From NCBI RefSeq assembly GCF_020740795.1, contig NC_067291.1, forward strand, positions 15,380,780 to 15,444,779: a stretch of DNA of 64,000 bases, read 5' to 3'. The stretch comes from Apus apus. Its lineage: Eukaryota > Chordata > Aves > Apodiformes > Apodidae. Under the pieces are notes generated by a model. It saw nothing but the letters and a program-made list of their open reading frames with translations. It ran no database searches and was not told the origin of the DNA. Below are positions 13,446 to 25,760 of the stretch, piece by piece. Position numbers and translations under genes: made by a program. Within the stretch, counting starts at the first letter, position 1; every line of letters starts with the position of its first letter.

Positions 13446-15177
13446 GTATGTTGTACTGTGTTGTGGGTTGGTTTGTTGTTTTTTGTTTGTTTTTTTTTAA
13501 TTATCCTGGAAGTAGGTTGGGGTGTTTTTTTAGTAAAATAAACATCGAACACTTAAGCTACAGGGTTTTACTCTGTTGAATTTTCTTTAAAGTTTTAGTG
13601 CATTTTAAAACTGTTAGTACATACTAAATACAGTGATGTTAATGACACCTTAGACATATTCTGGGGTTTTTATGGTCGTTCATATGTTAGACTTTTTTTT
13701 TAAGAATCTGAACTGACAGTGTCAACACATTGTAAAATGTAACTATGCTTATGAGAATTGCCATCTCTACTAAGGACATTCAGTCTAATCCCGCTTTAGA
13801 AGTGCTTTTCCTTCAGTTCAAAGTATTAGTTCGTTGGCAAGTGACAATCACAAGCTTTTCCTTGCCAAAAAATGGTTTTTATACAATAAACTTTGAGATT
13901 TTCCTTTCCTGTGTAAATTTTACTCTAAAAGCCTAAACCTGCATCCAGTTGTTATGAAGTATCTTGCTGACATTTTTAACAGTATTAAAAGGACAGGTTT
14001 CCAATGTTTGATTTTTTGTTGGGTTTTTTACACTTTAAGGTTCTCCATTTAGACACAGGAAGATGTTACATTGAGTCATGCTTTCACCACTGTGTAATTA
14101 AAAGTTGAGCATCTTGTTTGCTTGTCTTAACTGGTTCCTTTTCACAGCTTACCATGCTAATGTACTTGAGTACATATTCAGGATCTCCAAGCGTAAGGCG
14201 TCTACCAGGATTCTTAAATATACTTGTGATAATTTGCTCTTAAAAGTAACATAACTTTAAAACACAAACCTTGTGACCCTCTACCTGAGTGCAGCTGTTC
14301 TCTTTGCCGTGATGAAGGCTTCAGCATGTTCATGTAAGAGAAGTCATATACCAATTTTACATAAGCTTTTAGAAAATGTCTCTATAGATTGTAATAAACC
14401 TTTAAGTGCAGTAAGTCACTGATAACATGAAAGACAAAATGTATAGATGATAAACTTTTACCATAAACTATGGACATCCTGCCACAAAGCATAGCTGATG
14501 AACGAGGTTATGTAGTTATGTTCTGGAACATCATGATGTAACTGTCTGATGTGAAGTCTGAGAATTAGAAGTTTGTGCTAGAAATTATCTGGTTCCTTGA
14601 GAAGAGTAGCAGAACATACTGGAAATCCCATGTGAATTTTCAATGTAGAGGGTCAAAATACCCAGATATCGCGCAGTCTTCTACGATAAAGGCAAGACCA
14701 GCCTGATTTACGTAAAAGTCAGATAGCAATGATGGAATTGAACTTAAAAAACGCAAGACTTGTGTTCCTAATGTTCAATCTTTAAATGTCTAAAGCTGCA
14801 AATTTTAGTTGACCTGCTCTTAAAAAAGAAATATTTAAAAGTGCAGTGCTCAAGAGCAGAGTCATCTTGAGTGACCCGAGTATTTGATGAGGAATACGAA
14901 ATTCGATTTTGAGCACTTTGATCTTAATGGTTTTACGTATTTCCTATATTGTCATGATGGTTGTGTTGAATAATGTTATAAAATTACAATTAAAACAGTT
15001 TTAAATGCCTCTTGTTACTTTTATGAGCTCTTTATGCTGCCTTTTCTTGAAAGAACAGTATTTTTTAATCTAGTGAACGGCAGCTCAGTCTTTAGGTTAG
15101 GTAGACCTTAATAGGCTAGATACACACTACTGGAGACTTGAGAGCTTTAAGTTCATGACCACTCTAATGGAGATTCA

Positions 15178-15300
15178 TGAGGTCAGAAGAATGCTCTTTC
15201 GTCAAGTCTTGATAATTTTTTTGGTAGAGTAGGCTGTTCCTCAGTGGTGATACAAAGCCATATTAAGTATTCTGATGTAATTAATTTGTAGCATTGACAG
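15178..15300. repeat. Diverged direct repeat, copy 1
   Basis: It shares with 16086-16210 an ordered series of blocks: GGTCAGAAGAATGC, GTCAAG, a T-rich stretch with GTAGAG, TGTTCCTC, and TATTAAGT. The family is not recognised; it is not CR1. Confidence 0.55.
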
Positions 15301-16085
15301 CTTACATGGAAAAACATTCATGTGCTGATATATGTCATCTTAGCAAAAATACTTAATTTATCTGGAGAAAGAATCTGATGTCAGGTACACAGCTTTGGGG
15401 TGTCTGACCTCACCTCATGCTGTAAAAGGAGATTCTTTCCTGATTCTTAGAGCTAGCAGTGCCAATAGTTTGGTGAAGGATCATGGATCTAGGATGCATG
15501 GCATGTTTTATGTGGCATAGGCTGTACTGTTCTTACGACAGCTCCTTCTGGAATTTGAAAATAAATAGAAGCCACAACTATAAGACTATAAAAAAAAAAA
15601 GTAAAAACATGTTTATTTTTAAATTGGGAATTTCTTTAATCACAGAGACTACAACAATTACTGCAGGTAGTCTGTGTAAATATTTTTATTTTTATGTTTA
15701 TTTAATAAATTGAACATTGAATGTGAGCTACAGGTATTAATCTAAAAGGCTAATTTCTTTCAGCTGAAATTCTGTTTTACTGCATTTATAGTTCGTGACT
15801 CTTGGCATAAGCCTTCAGCTTTTGTGATGCCTTCTGTAGTTCAGGAGTGAATATGTTTTTGGTAATTAAAATTGAAAAACTCAAAATACAGTTTTATATT
15901 TTTTAATGGTGGAGAAATGATCACTTGTGTAATCCTATGAATGAAATGCAGTAAGTTATTAACATTTTGGTGCTGTTTTTGCAAATCTCATTGTTTGGGT
16001 CATTCGTTCACTTCAGAGTAGACGAGTCATACTACTACTAAGTGCTACCACTGACAAAGAGTAGATTCCTTGTGCAAAATTTAGC

Positions 16086-16210
16086 TGAGGTCAGAAGAAT
16101 GCGCTCTGGTCAAGCTTTAGTAAATTTTTCTGTAGAGGAAGGTGTTCCTCCTTGGGCCATAAAGTTGTATTAAGTGTCCTCATTAAAGTTTCTGTGAAAT
16201 TACCATCGCT
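16086..16210. repeat. Diverged direct repeat, copy 2
   Basis: Second copy, about 908 bases downstream of the first, in the same orientation and with the same block order. The copies differ at many positions and by small indels, so the duplication or insertion is old. Confidence 0.55.
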
Positions 16211-17621
16211 GGATGCTAACTCCAGAATTAAAGAGAACAGGAACCAACCTGAATAGAAATAATGTATATTGAGCTGTGCTGTAAATTCTTGAAAGTGGCT
16301 GAGAGCTCTAAGGTGAAAATTTTTCATTCATTAACTTTACCAAGTCTTCATATATTAAATTTTAGTTTTTAAGTGGCTTTTTTTGAAATTGTACATACCA
16401 GACAGAAGGAGATTTAAAGGGCATAAGTAAACCTCTTTACCTAGTTCATGTCTTCACTTTGCATGACTCATAGATGCCTCTCATATGATCAAAGTCCAGC
16501 AGCCATGTTGTGGTTCTTCGACAAACTGCCTGTCCACCATTTTAGACGCACTTCAGTTTTGTGCTTCCGTTTAATAGCAGCTGTTAGATCCCGTTTTAAG
16601 CAAGTTTAAAAACTCTATAGTTCATATTAATTTGCATATTTTTCATGTTTGCATATTGTTCCATGTTTGCTGCTATAATTTTTTAGCATTTCCCCTTCCT
16701 TAGAGTGATTTTTTCCCATATTAATAATTTAAAGAAAGGACGTTAACATAGAAATTACAGTTTTATTCATCTGCATCTGAGTAACTATCAGTTTGAAGAG
16801 GAGAATTTAGAAGATTGTAGAAAATATGCGTAGTATGATATCACTGAATAGGTGCATTAATTTTTACCTATTTGAGGCTATATTGTAATATAAATAGATT
16901 CTGATAGATCATGAGAGAAGCAGTTAACTTGTACACGTTGGGTGGATGGCTTGTATGGCTCATGATAGTGGATGACAATGCAGTTGAAATTTTCAGTAAA
17001 AAAAAGATTAGTGAGTTTTAGGTCTTATTTTTACTACCTCTACTTAAGGTGATTTTGATAAAGTTTATGTTGACGTGGATTGCCAATAAGCATTTTGAAA
17101 GTTTTCAAATGTAGGCCTTGCTCATACATAGATGGGTGTTCCATAACAGTGTGTGAAATTATTTCACTCTATCTAACTGATACCACCTTGCAGTAAAATG
17201 CGTATTTAATTATTTTTATGTGAAGGGCAGATCAGTTAGTTTCCGGACACCTCCATTTGATGCCTAATATTCTTCAGTATTTTTTTTTTAATTTGTTGGT
17301 TTGTTTTCAAGGGATTTGCGCACAGGCCCGAGTCTGAAATTCTTGGGTGGTTTGCACAGGTTCTTTGAGAACAGGTTTCTTAGTGGAATTTCAAATTTTT
17401 AATAAAAATTTCTTTTATATGTTAACCAGTGATCTGCTGGGAATGTGTGGTTGGTGTTTTTGGTTTTTTTTAAAGAATTTTGTTTGATAAAGATTTTGTA
17501 ATAGGTTTAGTAATGGACTGTTGCTGTGGTCTTTTGGACCCTTAAGTTGTTGGAGTTCTTTTTTAGTTTCTTGTGTGCTTTTTTTTTTTAATTCAAGTGT
17601 TTAATATCATTTTCCCTACAG

Positions 17622-17682
17622 ATGTGTTGAGGAAATCATTTACTCACTGTAAGCAAATTAACTGCTCTTGGTTGAAGGACTG
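17622..17682 (+). ncRNA. CHASERR: CHASERR exon 4
   Basis: A 61-base exon lies between TTTTCCCTACAG and the donor ACTG then GTAAGTTG. Both splice sites are close to consensus. Confidence 0.62.
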
Positions 17683-20600
17683 GTAAGTTGTCATTCCTAG
17701 TAACATTTACTTTTTAGCTTTAAAAAACCCCAACAAGCACACATGGCTGTAATGTTTAACTTGCTGAAGTGTTTTGGTTGAGTACATCCTGAAATTCCTT
17801 AAAGCTTGTCTGTGTGTGCACGTGTTTCTAGAAGGTTCAGTCAGAAGGACCACAGGAACATTCTTAGTGGGCTTTTAGGAAATGAAGCTATGCTTGGATA
17901 GTACTCTCAACCTGTCTTGCTGGAGAACAATCTTCATATCTAACTGTAGTTCTTTGTTCTCCTTTTGTGATTTGTCTCCATATTTTGTTGAGAACTATTA
18001 AATCATAGATTTGCTTGTTCAGAAGGGTTTGGTACAGAAATGTCTGTCTCTACAGGGAAGTACTGCACACAGTTTGGTTAGCAAACAGTGTGAAAGTATT
18101 ATAGTAGGAAGAACTTGTCTTGCAAGCATCTTGTATTGTCCTTTTATGCCTGTCAGGATCAGTGAGGGTCTTTGAGCAGATAGTGACTGTCTTCTGTTAC
18201 ATGATTGTTCTGTTTCTGTTCTTCATTCATAAAATTACAGCTTTGCAGAAAATGGTATGTCATGCTGGTACACTTGCCTGTCTAAAACTGCTAGCTGATA
18301 GACTTCGTTTAGGAACCATTCCCCATAGTTAAAAATGCAAAATTGGCAGGCTTGACTTTATACTGGATTAATGTGGGGATAGGGTTTTCTCCAGGTTCCT
18401 TTGCTAAAAGGAATTTGGTCTTGATGATCTGCTGTTTCTGGCACATTCTGTGACTCTTCTGGGAGTTGTCTCTGGAAAGATCCAAGTCCTTTTGTCTTCC
18501 TCTCTGCTTAAAATTCAGACTCCTTAATTCTACATGTTTAATTAGGGCATTCATTGCATTTTGCGTACATGAATTAACTTTTTTTAGTGGGAAGATCCGT
18601 TCCTGTAGAACTACACTTTGGAATACATGGTTTTCTTGAAAAGAGGCAGTTTACTGGAGACAGATCTTTCATTATGGCATGCTACCTCATTTTGTAATGC
18701 CTGCCTTATACTGCAGAGAGCTTGAGAAGATGATGTTCCAAGATGCAAATATTCTCTCGGTGGATAGGTGATAGTTATTTTCAGCTGTCCCATGGCTATG
18801 TATGTCAGCAGAAGCCTTCAGCAACCATGCTTGCACAAACTGCCAAAGCAGCTACTTCCTGTCTGTGCTCCAAAGCCCTGTGCTTTCTTCTCATCTACTC
18901 ACATGATGTGGAGACTTACGTAGAGCTCTTCTGAAAGAAAAAAGGAGTGTGCTGCTTTTAGATAAATTCCATTTTGAACCAATTTTAATCACTTGTTTCA
19001 GTCCTGAAGCAAAACAGTGTAATTTACAAGCTTCGAGGAATTCAGTTCTTACCAGGTGTACATGAGCTTGATTTTGATGATCTTTCTTTAGTATTCAAAC
19101 TCTTCTGCTTTGATGGTGTTCTTTCAGAAGTCTTAAGCTATTTTGCACACTGCAAGTACATGCAGAAATCACATTTCTTGCTCTGTTAGAACCTTCCAGT
19201 GATTCCTCAGAACTGTTCCTGTGCTGTCCATTATTTTCTTCCCCTCCCAGTCAGCATAATCTGTTTCGTATATCTTTTCATGTGTATTTTTCCTGTTTCC
19301 TCTCACCGGGTTGTAATTAAGCTGTTGTCAGATCTGATTTCTTGAGCAGGAATTTGGCTTTTCTGTTACACCCTGAATAATTACTCCATCCTTTTCTGTT
19401 TTATAATTCTTGCCTAAAGGAAGGAGTGAATTTGAAACTCTTAATTGACTTAGACAGTTGTCTTAAAAATAAATGTCTTTAAAATGTATTTGTAAAAACA
19501 TCCTAATGTATAAATCTTAACTGTAAAGGGTAAATACTAGATCTTATCATAGGTAATGTTTAGTTGAAGCACTAATTTCTTTATTTTTTTAAAACAGAAG
19601 GGGGAAAAGACTTGAACACATTGAAGTTGACATAACTTTGCTTAATGCAATAAAATTTATTATTTACAAATAATGCCCACAAAAGAGTGCATCTGTGAAT
19701 AAAGCCACGTCTTACCTGAAATTAATCTCTAGATGTGAGAAACCTGTTGGGACAGCCTTTTTTTTGCTAAAAATACCTAATCCTACATGAGTTGTGCTTC
19801 TACTGCTGCACTTACTGAACATCTGATAATGGTAAAAGCAGATTTAGGAGTGTCCAGAGTACGTAGTTACTTTTAAAGATTGGTCAGGCAGTCCATCTTT
19901 ATGGACCTCAGATGTCAAAAAGGGCACGTCTGCTTTTTCCTCTAGCGTAAAAGTTACAAGAGATGTGTCTTTGAGAATAAAATCCTGCTTTAATGAACTT
20001 CAAAGCATAGAACTTGAGGTTTGGTTTGCTCAGAACCTCATTTTGTCCATTCAGCTCCCTCTGTTGGAGTGAATTCCCTTCAGTAGCAGTAAGGGTTTTC
20101 AGTTTAAACCTCAGACTGTGAAAGATTTCACTGTGGGAAAACTTCTTAAGTGTATTGGTGTCTTACATGTGTTTGCTGATCCATGGGTGTTTTACATGTT
20201 GTTAGTGTCCTTCAATGTCATATTTAAGAAATCCAAGGTTTCAATAGACAAGAAATTGCTGAGGTCATGGGTTTGGCCATGGACTGTCTTTTATTGCTGT
20301 GGTCTTTTAATAGATGGAGCAACAAATGATTCATTACAAAAAAATGAAGAGAAAAACTTTGTAAATTGGGATGTTTCAAACTGTTGCCTTAAAACTTCAG
20401 ACATAGTTGTGAGTGGTTTCTGTCTGCTCATACAGAGTGTCAATATGTTACTGGTGTTGAAACTATTACATTATTACCCAGTTACCCTATTTATCATGAG
20501 CAAAATGCAATGCTGGGAAATAAGTACAGTAAATACTGGATTCTAAAGCTTGAAAAATGGGATAATGCCTGACTGATGTTACAGAAGGAATGAAATATTT

Positions 20601-23047
20601 GTGTCATCTAGCAAAAAAAAAAAAGGGTTATTCAATGGCTGCCATAAATGTACGATCACTGTGTAAGTCTTGGTGGAAAAAGAGTATATTTTTGCCACAT
20701 TTATTGAAATTCCAGAGTAAAAAGTACCACAATTCCTAAGTAAACAAATGCTGTGAAATCTTTTAAAGCAAATATAGATTTCACATGAAAAAGTGTACAG
20801 TTGCTCTTAGTGTTTTGGCCATTACTGTGGCATCTTTTTAATGTATGAATAGCTTTTAGAACAAGGGCTGTTGTAGCATGTTCTTAATTATCATAAATCA
20901 TCAGTTCTGTTTACTGCTTATTATTTTGCAAGGTCAAGAGAAGAGTTTTAAGATTAATGTAGTGGAGTTATTTGCAGTTTTTGGTACAATAAAACATTGG
21001 TGAACCTAGTAGGGAAGTTTGCCGTTAATTTGCTTCAATTGCATATCGCATTAGCATCTTAAGGCAGAAGGCTAACCCAACTGAGAAGGACCTTTTAAAG
21101 ACAACTAATATGTAATTACATTATTTTTTTGAGAGGTGGGGAAGACTGATGCCAGTAATTAAATTTGCTTATATTACGTTTCTAGCAATAACTGTAAAAA
21201 TAATTTTTACAATCATATTTATGGGATTCCTACTGCACTCATGGTAGTATTTCTGAATAATTGATTGTGACAATAATGGACAACCTTGTGGTGGGTTTAC
21301 TCTTCATGCTTTGGTACCATTGTCAAGGCATTAGAATTAAAAAGTAGTCAAATATTTATCTTCAAATGCATAAATAGATATGAAGATAGGCTAGTATACC
21401 AAAGAGAACTAAAAAAAACCCAAACCAAAACACAAACCCACAATAGCCCAAAAAACCCCACCAAACCAACCCCAAGAACTGTTTCTTCACTTAGTGTAGG
21501 GTAAAAGGATCTTGCCAAATATTGAGATCCTGTCTTAACTGAGGATGAGTTGAATGCTCGAAGCAAAGATTTTCTGCAAACTTGAATGTTCAGTTTCTGA
21601 TTCTGAAAATATGGAGATCCTGTGATTGAGTAGTATTACAGCTACACGCGCTGCACAGTGCAAAGCCAAGTGAATTACCAGATCTCACCTTCCATGTCTG
21701 TGTGCCGTTCCATTTATTCCTATTTAATTATGTAGTCTTCATTTAGATAATGAAGTCTGTAGAAGAATATAAAACAAGACACATGGACAGTTGTGAAAGA
21801 CTGAGGCTCATTGCACTGGTTCCATTGCTGTTTGCTATAACTGGTTGTGTTGAAATGAGAGTGGGGAAACTGGAATGCTGAGACAAAGACCACTAGATGG
21901 CCCCACCGATTTTTGCTGTACTGTGGGTAATTTCTGCATCACTTATAGTGAGAATCTGCCCAGGATTGTTAGGGGAACAAGACAGTGGTGGGGTTGGCTT
22001 TGAGACTAAAATGAGGTTAAAGCTATACACAGTCAGAAGAATAAATTAATGTTTGAGTGCAGGTGCTCAAAATCATGAACATTTTGAAACCTTTTTTTAT
22101 ATTATCCTCTTCTAGAATTAGCTTTGTTTTTTAAAATTATGTTCTTAACACTTAGTAATTTCTTGTACTTGATTTTTGCATGTTAGGAATGGTATTTTAC
22201 ATGAGATTATTTTCTTGGTAGAAAAGGTAAAGATGAGGACACTTGCTTTGTATTTATCCATGGTGAAGTCATTTGATCAGTTTGGTTTGTCACCCGTGGG
22301 CTTGGTTGTTGTTACTTGAGGAGTAAAGTTGAAATATGGATCAGAAGTAGCATGGTGGCCTTGCTAAAGGCAACTAATGTAACCTGTCAGCATTTTCATC
22401 TGACTTCTGACATGTCCTCTCCCACTAAACCAGTCATTCCATTTGCTCTTAAGTGCGTGTTTGCTGTTGCACTGTATGTCTTTAATGAACTGGAAAACTG
22501 TGTTAATATGGTGGAACATTTTGTCTCCAGTCACCATCTGTATATAGGAGATCAGTTTTCCATGCCTGTTATGTTGATTTTGATGGGTCTATATCTTTGG
22601 AGAAAGGAATGTACAGTAGTTTAAAAATATGGCTTATTATAATGAACTTTGTTTTTCACTAAGCAGTGTCAGCTTTAGTAGATGAATCAGTCCAGTAAAA
22701 ATGGTTGCCAGAGCAAGTATCTCAGATTTCCCGTTATTGATTTCTCTAGTGTTTTAACACTATGGAGAAATTTCAAATGGAATTCACAGAACCTGAAATG
22801 GTTCTTGAACTTCTAATAATTCCTCCTCTCTTTTTATAGTTTTGGTTAAAGTTTGTATTTTTGACTCTTGAACTGATGATTTGACATTATTTATTTTCCA
22901 TAAAAGTAGATTTCTGGAATATGTAATAAGGAATGAAGCATCAGTTATATGTTTAAACTGTCTTCAAGGTATGGTAGTTTTGAGTGTCTTAGTTTAAAAG
23001 ATATGATCTGTATTCCAACAGCATTTTTCTTTTAATTTTCCATAAAG
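17683..23047 (+). other. CHASERR intron 4
   Basis: AT-rich, with no repeat family recognised. It contains a CTCF-like site at 21890-21903 and a short A/C-only tract at about 21409-21477. A 142-codon open frame at 20118-20546 starts at GTG and looks like chance. Confidence 0.5.
21890..21903 (+). promoter_or_regulatory. CTCF-like motif
   Basis: CCACTAGATGGCCC matches 13 of 14 positions of the CTCF core CCASYAGRKGGCRS. It lies between the CHASERR and CHD2 promoters. A motif match alone does not show occupancy. Confidence 0.4.
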
Positions 23048-23455
23048 AACCCAATCAGATGAAGAGTGTCAAAAGGAGTCTACGAATGAGACACCAAGAT
23101 GGCAGTTCCACTGTTGATTGAGAGGTTGTGGAAATGGACTGTTGCATGAGTGCTGTGATATGTCTGTCCAAGAAAAGGATGTTAAAACATGGACTCTCGT
23201 GTTACTAAACCAGAGAAGATCTGGGTTGTGATCATCCTATCAAAATGGACTTTGCACTTGAATTAATCAGGGGACTGTGTCAGTGACTATCCAATGTTGG
23301 ATCTGTTTGAGGACTGGAGGCAAAATTTTACTTTCAGGTTGTATATGCATAACGGGCAAATTCATTTGGTAAGAGATCTGTTGCTGCTACCTCTTTGCAG
23401 AAAATGTAATGTTTTTTTAAGTGACTTAATAAAAGGTTTTTGTTTCGTTCACACT
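23048..23455 (+). ncRNA. CHASERR: CHASERR exon 5 (last exon) with ATGG-type motifs
   Basis: A pyrimidine tract (about 23027-23042) precedes AAG at 23047 and CAG at 23058, so the exon starts at 23048 or 23059. It contains AAGATGGC (23096-23103), AAATGGA (23132-23138), CATGGA (23188-23193) and AAAATGGA (23242-23249). In mammalian CHASERR this kind of repeated element in the last exon is reported to bind DHX36. The exon ends after AATAAA at 23428-23433, with a U/GU-rich region downstream. Confidence 0.72.
23428..23433 (+). terminator. CHASERR polyadenylation signal
   Basis: Canonical AATAAA is followed about 12-30 bases later by a likely cleavage zone and by T- and GT-rich sequence (TTTGTATTTG, then TGTGTTGATACTGAGG). 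It is the first good signal after the motif-bearing part of the last exon. Confidence 0.65.
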
Positions 23456-25560
23456 TTGTATTTGTCCTTTCTAGCTGAATATTTTTTATTGTGTTGATAC
23501 TGAGGTGAGTTTTGGTTTTGCTTGCTATTAAAGTGAGAAATACTTTAGATGCTAAGCAAGGTAAAATTTTTTGCTATACTTGATTTAAAATGTCTCTTTC
23601 ATTTGCAATTTGACTTCACTTTAACATGACTTCCAATGAATTTTTATTTGCTGGTTTATTCATTCAGGTGCTTAATGCTTGGGGGTTTAAGTACTTGGCC
23701 TATTGTCAGGATACTTCAGCTGAATTCTCTGAAGTTATTTCAAGATGGAATTAATATCAGCTGAAGGCTGGGCAAAATATGACAAAGGAGGACTTGGATG
23801 TTTTGTGTAATTTTTTTAGGTATGCTTCTTTGGTTGTGTATGGGTACAGAAACTTTCCAACAGATTTCCTGGACAACATACTTCCTGAACAGTTTATTCT
23901 GTCTTAAAATTGTTCTGTACAAGTGTCCAGTCTGCTTCACCACTTTTTAATGTAGGCTCAGCTGTGTGATGACATGTACTTGATGAGAAAAACGTGGAGT
24001 TATTTTTGATATTGCTACAAGTGACATCTTAATCTTTACAAATGAATTTTAAAATGGTTCTAATGTTCAAAACTCAATTTCCTTTCAAGTTTCTTTGTGA
24101 ATCAAATACTTAAACTGTAGCCACCTTCCTATGTATGTTTCACCTGAAATGCACAGTTGTTTTTGTTTATGCTGGAGGGCCAAGAGGACAGACCTGATCT
24201 TAGGATAACATAGGTATTTTCTTTTAAAAACAAAATACAGACAGACCCCCATTATGTGTGTTTAACTATTTGTCTTGCTCAGACTTTATAAATATTCATT
24301 TTTACCATGATGAATTGTTAAAACTTGTTTAGTCCAGGTGTTTTGATGCTTGCTCAAGTTTGGTTTTGCCATGTGATATATGGTGGATTTGAATACTGGG
24401 ACTAACCTAAGGGAATCCCCCTTCAGATGAGTGGATTTTCTTCGTGTTGCCCAAAATTGCTTGGAATAGTCTTGCATTGTGTTTGTTGTAGTTCAGTGCA
24501 AGGGGTCTTCTGTGAATAATTGGTAAATGGGAATTCTTTCAAATGGACTGTGGCAACAGTGTACCTACTCAAACCTCTTGATGTGGATAGATGATAGGTT
24601 GTTGGAGGATGTGAATGACAAGTGTGTGGAGGAGTTGATGGGGTCTGTCTTGTTTCTACTGGTAGAAACCATTATTTTCAGACTCTTCGGGTTCTGTGCT
24701 ATGGATGTCCCCATAGAAGCCCTAACTAGCCCATTACTCCCTTACTCCCCAGAAGTCCTCCAGTGTCTTATGTCACTGTCTTGTTGTGGTGTTTACAAAT
24801 GTGCACAATGTCCTTGGCATTTTAAGGAGTCTGTTGCTTGTGGGAGGACAACTGGTAGTCAGAGTACAAGTGGTTAGGGGATGCTTGGACCTCCTCCATT
24901 TCCTCTGTAGTGCATCCTCCCAGTATTAGAATGTTGTATTTGGGATGTTGCTTCATTTGCAGTTCTACAGCTTGGCTGTGATACGGCTTTAAAATTAATT
25001 TGTTGTGTTAAAAATCTGTTAATGAACATTAATGGGTTAAGAATATGAATTTGGAACAATCCTTTTAATGGTGTCAGGCTTATTTTACAGTAGTGCCTTT
25101 GCATCACTGATGAAAATTGTGTAGCTGATGGATTTTTGTTGCTGGGGAAAACCACTAGGGAGGCGCTGTTGAGCTGGAGGGGCTTGTCACACTGAGGGGC
25201 TGTTGTGGGAGAGCTTGATGCTCTTGTCCCAGCCTTTAAGTGCGAGTGTTGGGTGACAAATGGAGGAGCTATTCTCTGGGGGTACTGCCCCTGAACTGGA
25301 AAAAGCTACCCCCTTGGGTGGGGTGAGCCCCAAGGTGGGCTGTTGCTGGCTGTGTGGCTGTTAGCTCCAGTTCCATTCTTTCAAAATGGCTTGTAAGAGC
25401 GCCACTTCCTGTCCAGGGAGGAAGTAATTTTAGCCCAGGCACTGAAATATTTAGCAAATCTTTAAAACAAAAGGCACAAATTCCATTTCTTTCTGGTTTC
25501 AAAAGGGTGCCTGAGCCACATGGGGTTAAGGTGCCCCTTCAGCTGGGGTAGTTGGAAGGA
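23456..25560. other. Spacer between CHASERR and CHD2 promoter
   Basis: About 2.1 kb without a recognised gene. It becomes more GC-rich after 25150. No repeats were identified. Confidence 0.5.
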
Positions 25561-25760
25561 GCCAGGGCTGTAGGGGTAGCAGGCACCCTTTAGGTGGAGG
25601 CTATCTCTTTTTTTGGTAGAAATGAAGGGGTGGGTCTATGGTACATCACCTGAGTTGTGGGGTAAATGTAGAGAGTGTCAATCAAAGGCAGAGCTCAGAG
25701 CTGGGAAGGAGCTCTAGATGGCGGCTGTGCCTTAGAGAGAGCGCGCTCAGCTCCGTGCCT
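25561..25760 (+). promoter_or_regulatory. CHD2 core promoter region
   Basis: A YY1-type element, TAGATGGCGGC at 25715-25725, is followed by a CpG-bearing AGAGCGCGCTCAG stretch. There is no TATA box. Initiation close to the YY1 element is likely, by analogy with other promoters of this kind, but is not shown. Confidence 0.6.

Larger units (their letters stand above)
13446..17621 (+). other. CHASERR intron 3, with a diverged direct repeat
   Basis: AT-rich intron. Two related segments (about 15178-15300 and 16086-16210) share GAGGTCAGAAGAATG-like starts and a common VATTAAGT-type end about 90 bases on. No gene was seen. Confidence 0.5.
9545..23455 (+). ncRNA. CHASERR: CHASERR lncRNA (five exons), CHD2 cis-repressor
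   Basis: The sequence shows a CpG-island first exon with donor at 9956, three small internal exons (12612-12683, 13359-13445, 17622-17682), each with a pyrimidine tract, AG acceptor and GTAAG/GTATG donor, and a last exon ending at an AATAAA (23428-23433). Spliced together these have no convincing open frame. Family knowledge: mammalian CHASERR is a five-exon, conserved lncRNA on the same strand as CHD2, starting about 16 kb upstream of it, and it reduces CHD2 expression in cis; its last exon carries conserved AAGATG/ATGG elements linked to DHX36 binding. Here the spacing from 9.6 kb to the CHD2 promoter at 25.7 kb is also about 16 kb, and such motifs recur in the last exon. The name rests on position, architecture and motifs, not on an alignment. 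The 5' end is approximate. Confidence 0.75.

Noticed and set aside
20118..20546. 142-codon open frame in CHASERR intron 4
   Set aside because: Starts at GTG, hydrophobic mainly because the DNA is T-rich, and lies between splice sites of the lncRNA with no sign of its own gene.
25152..25168. CTCF-like CCACTAGGGAGGCGCTG just before the CHD2 promoter
   Set aside because: Resembles the motif only if one extra base is allowed inside the core, so a real site is doubtful.
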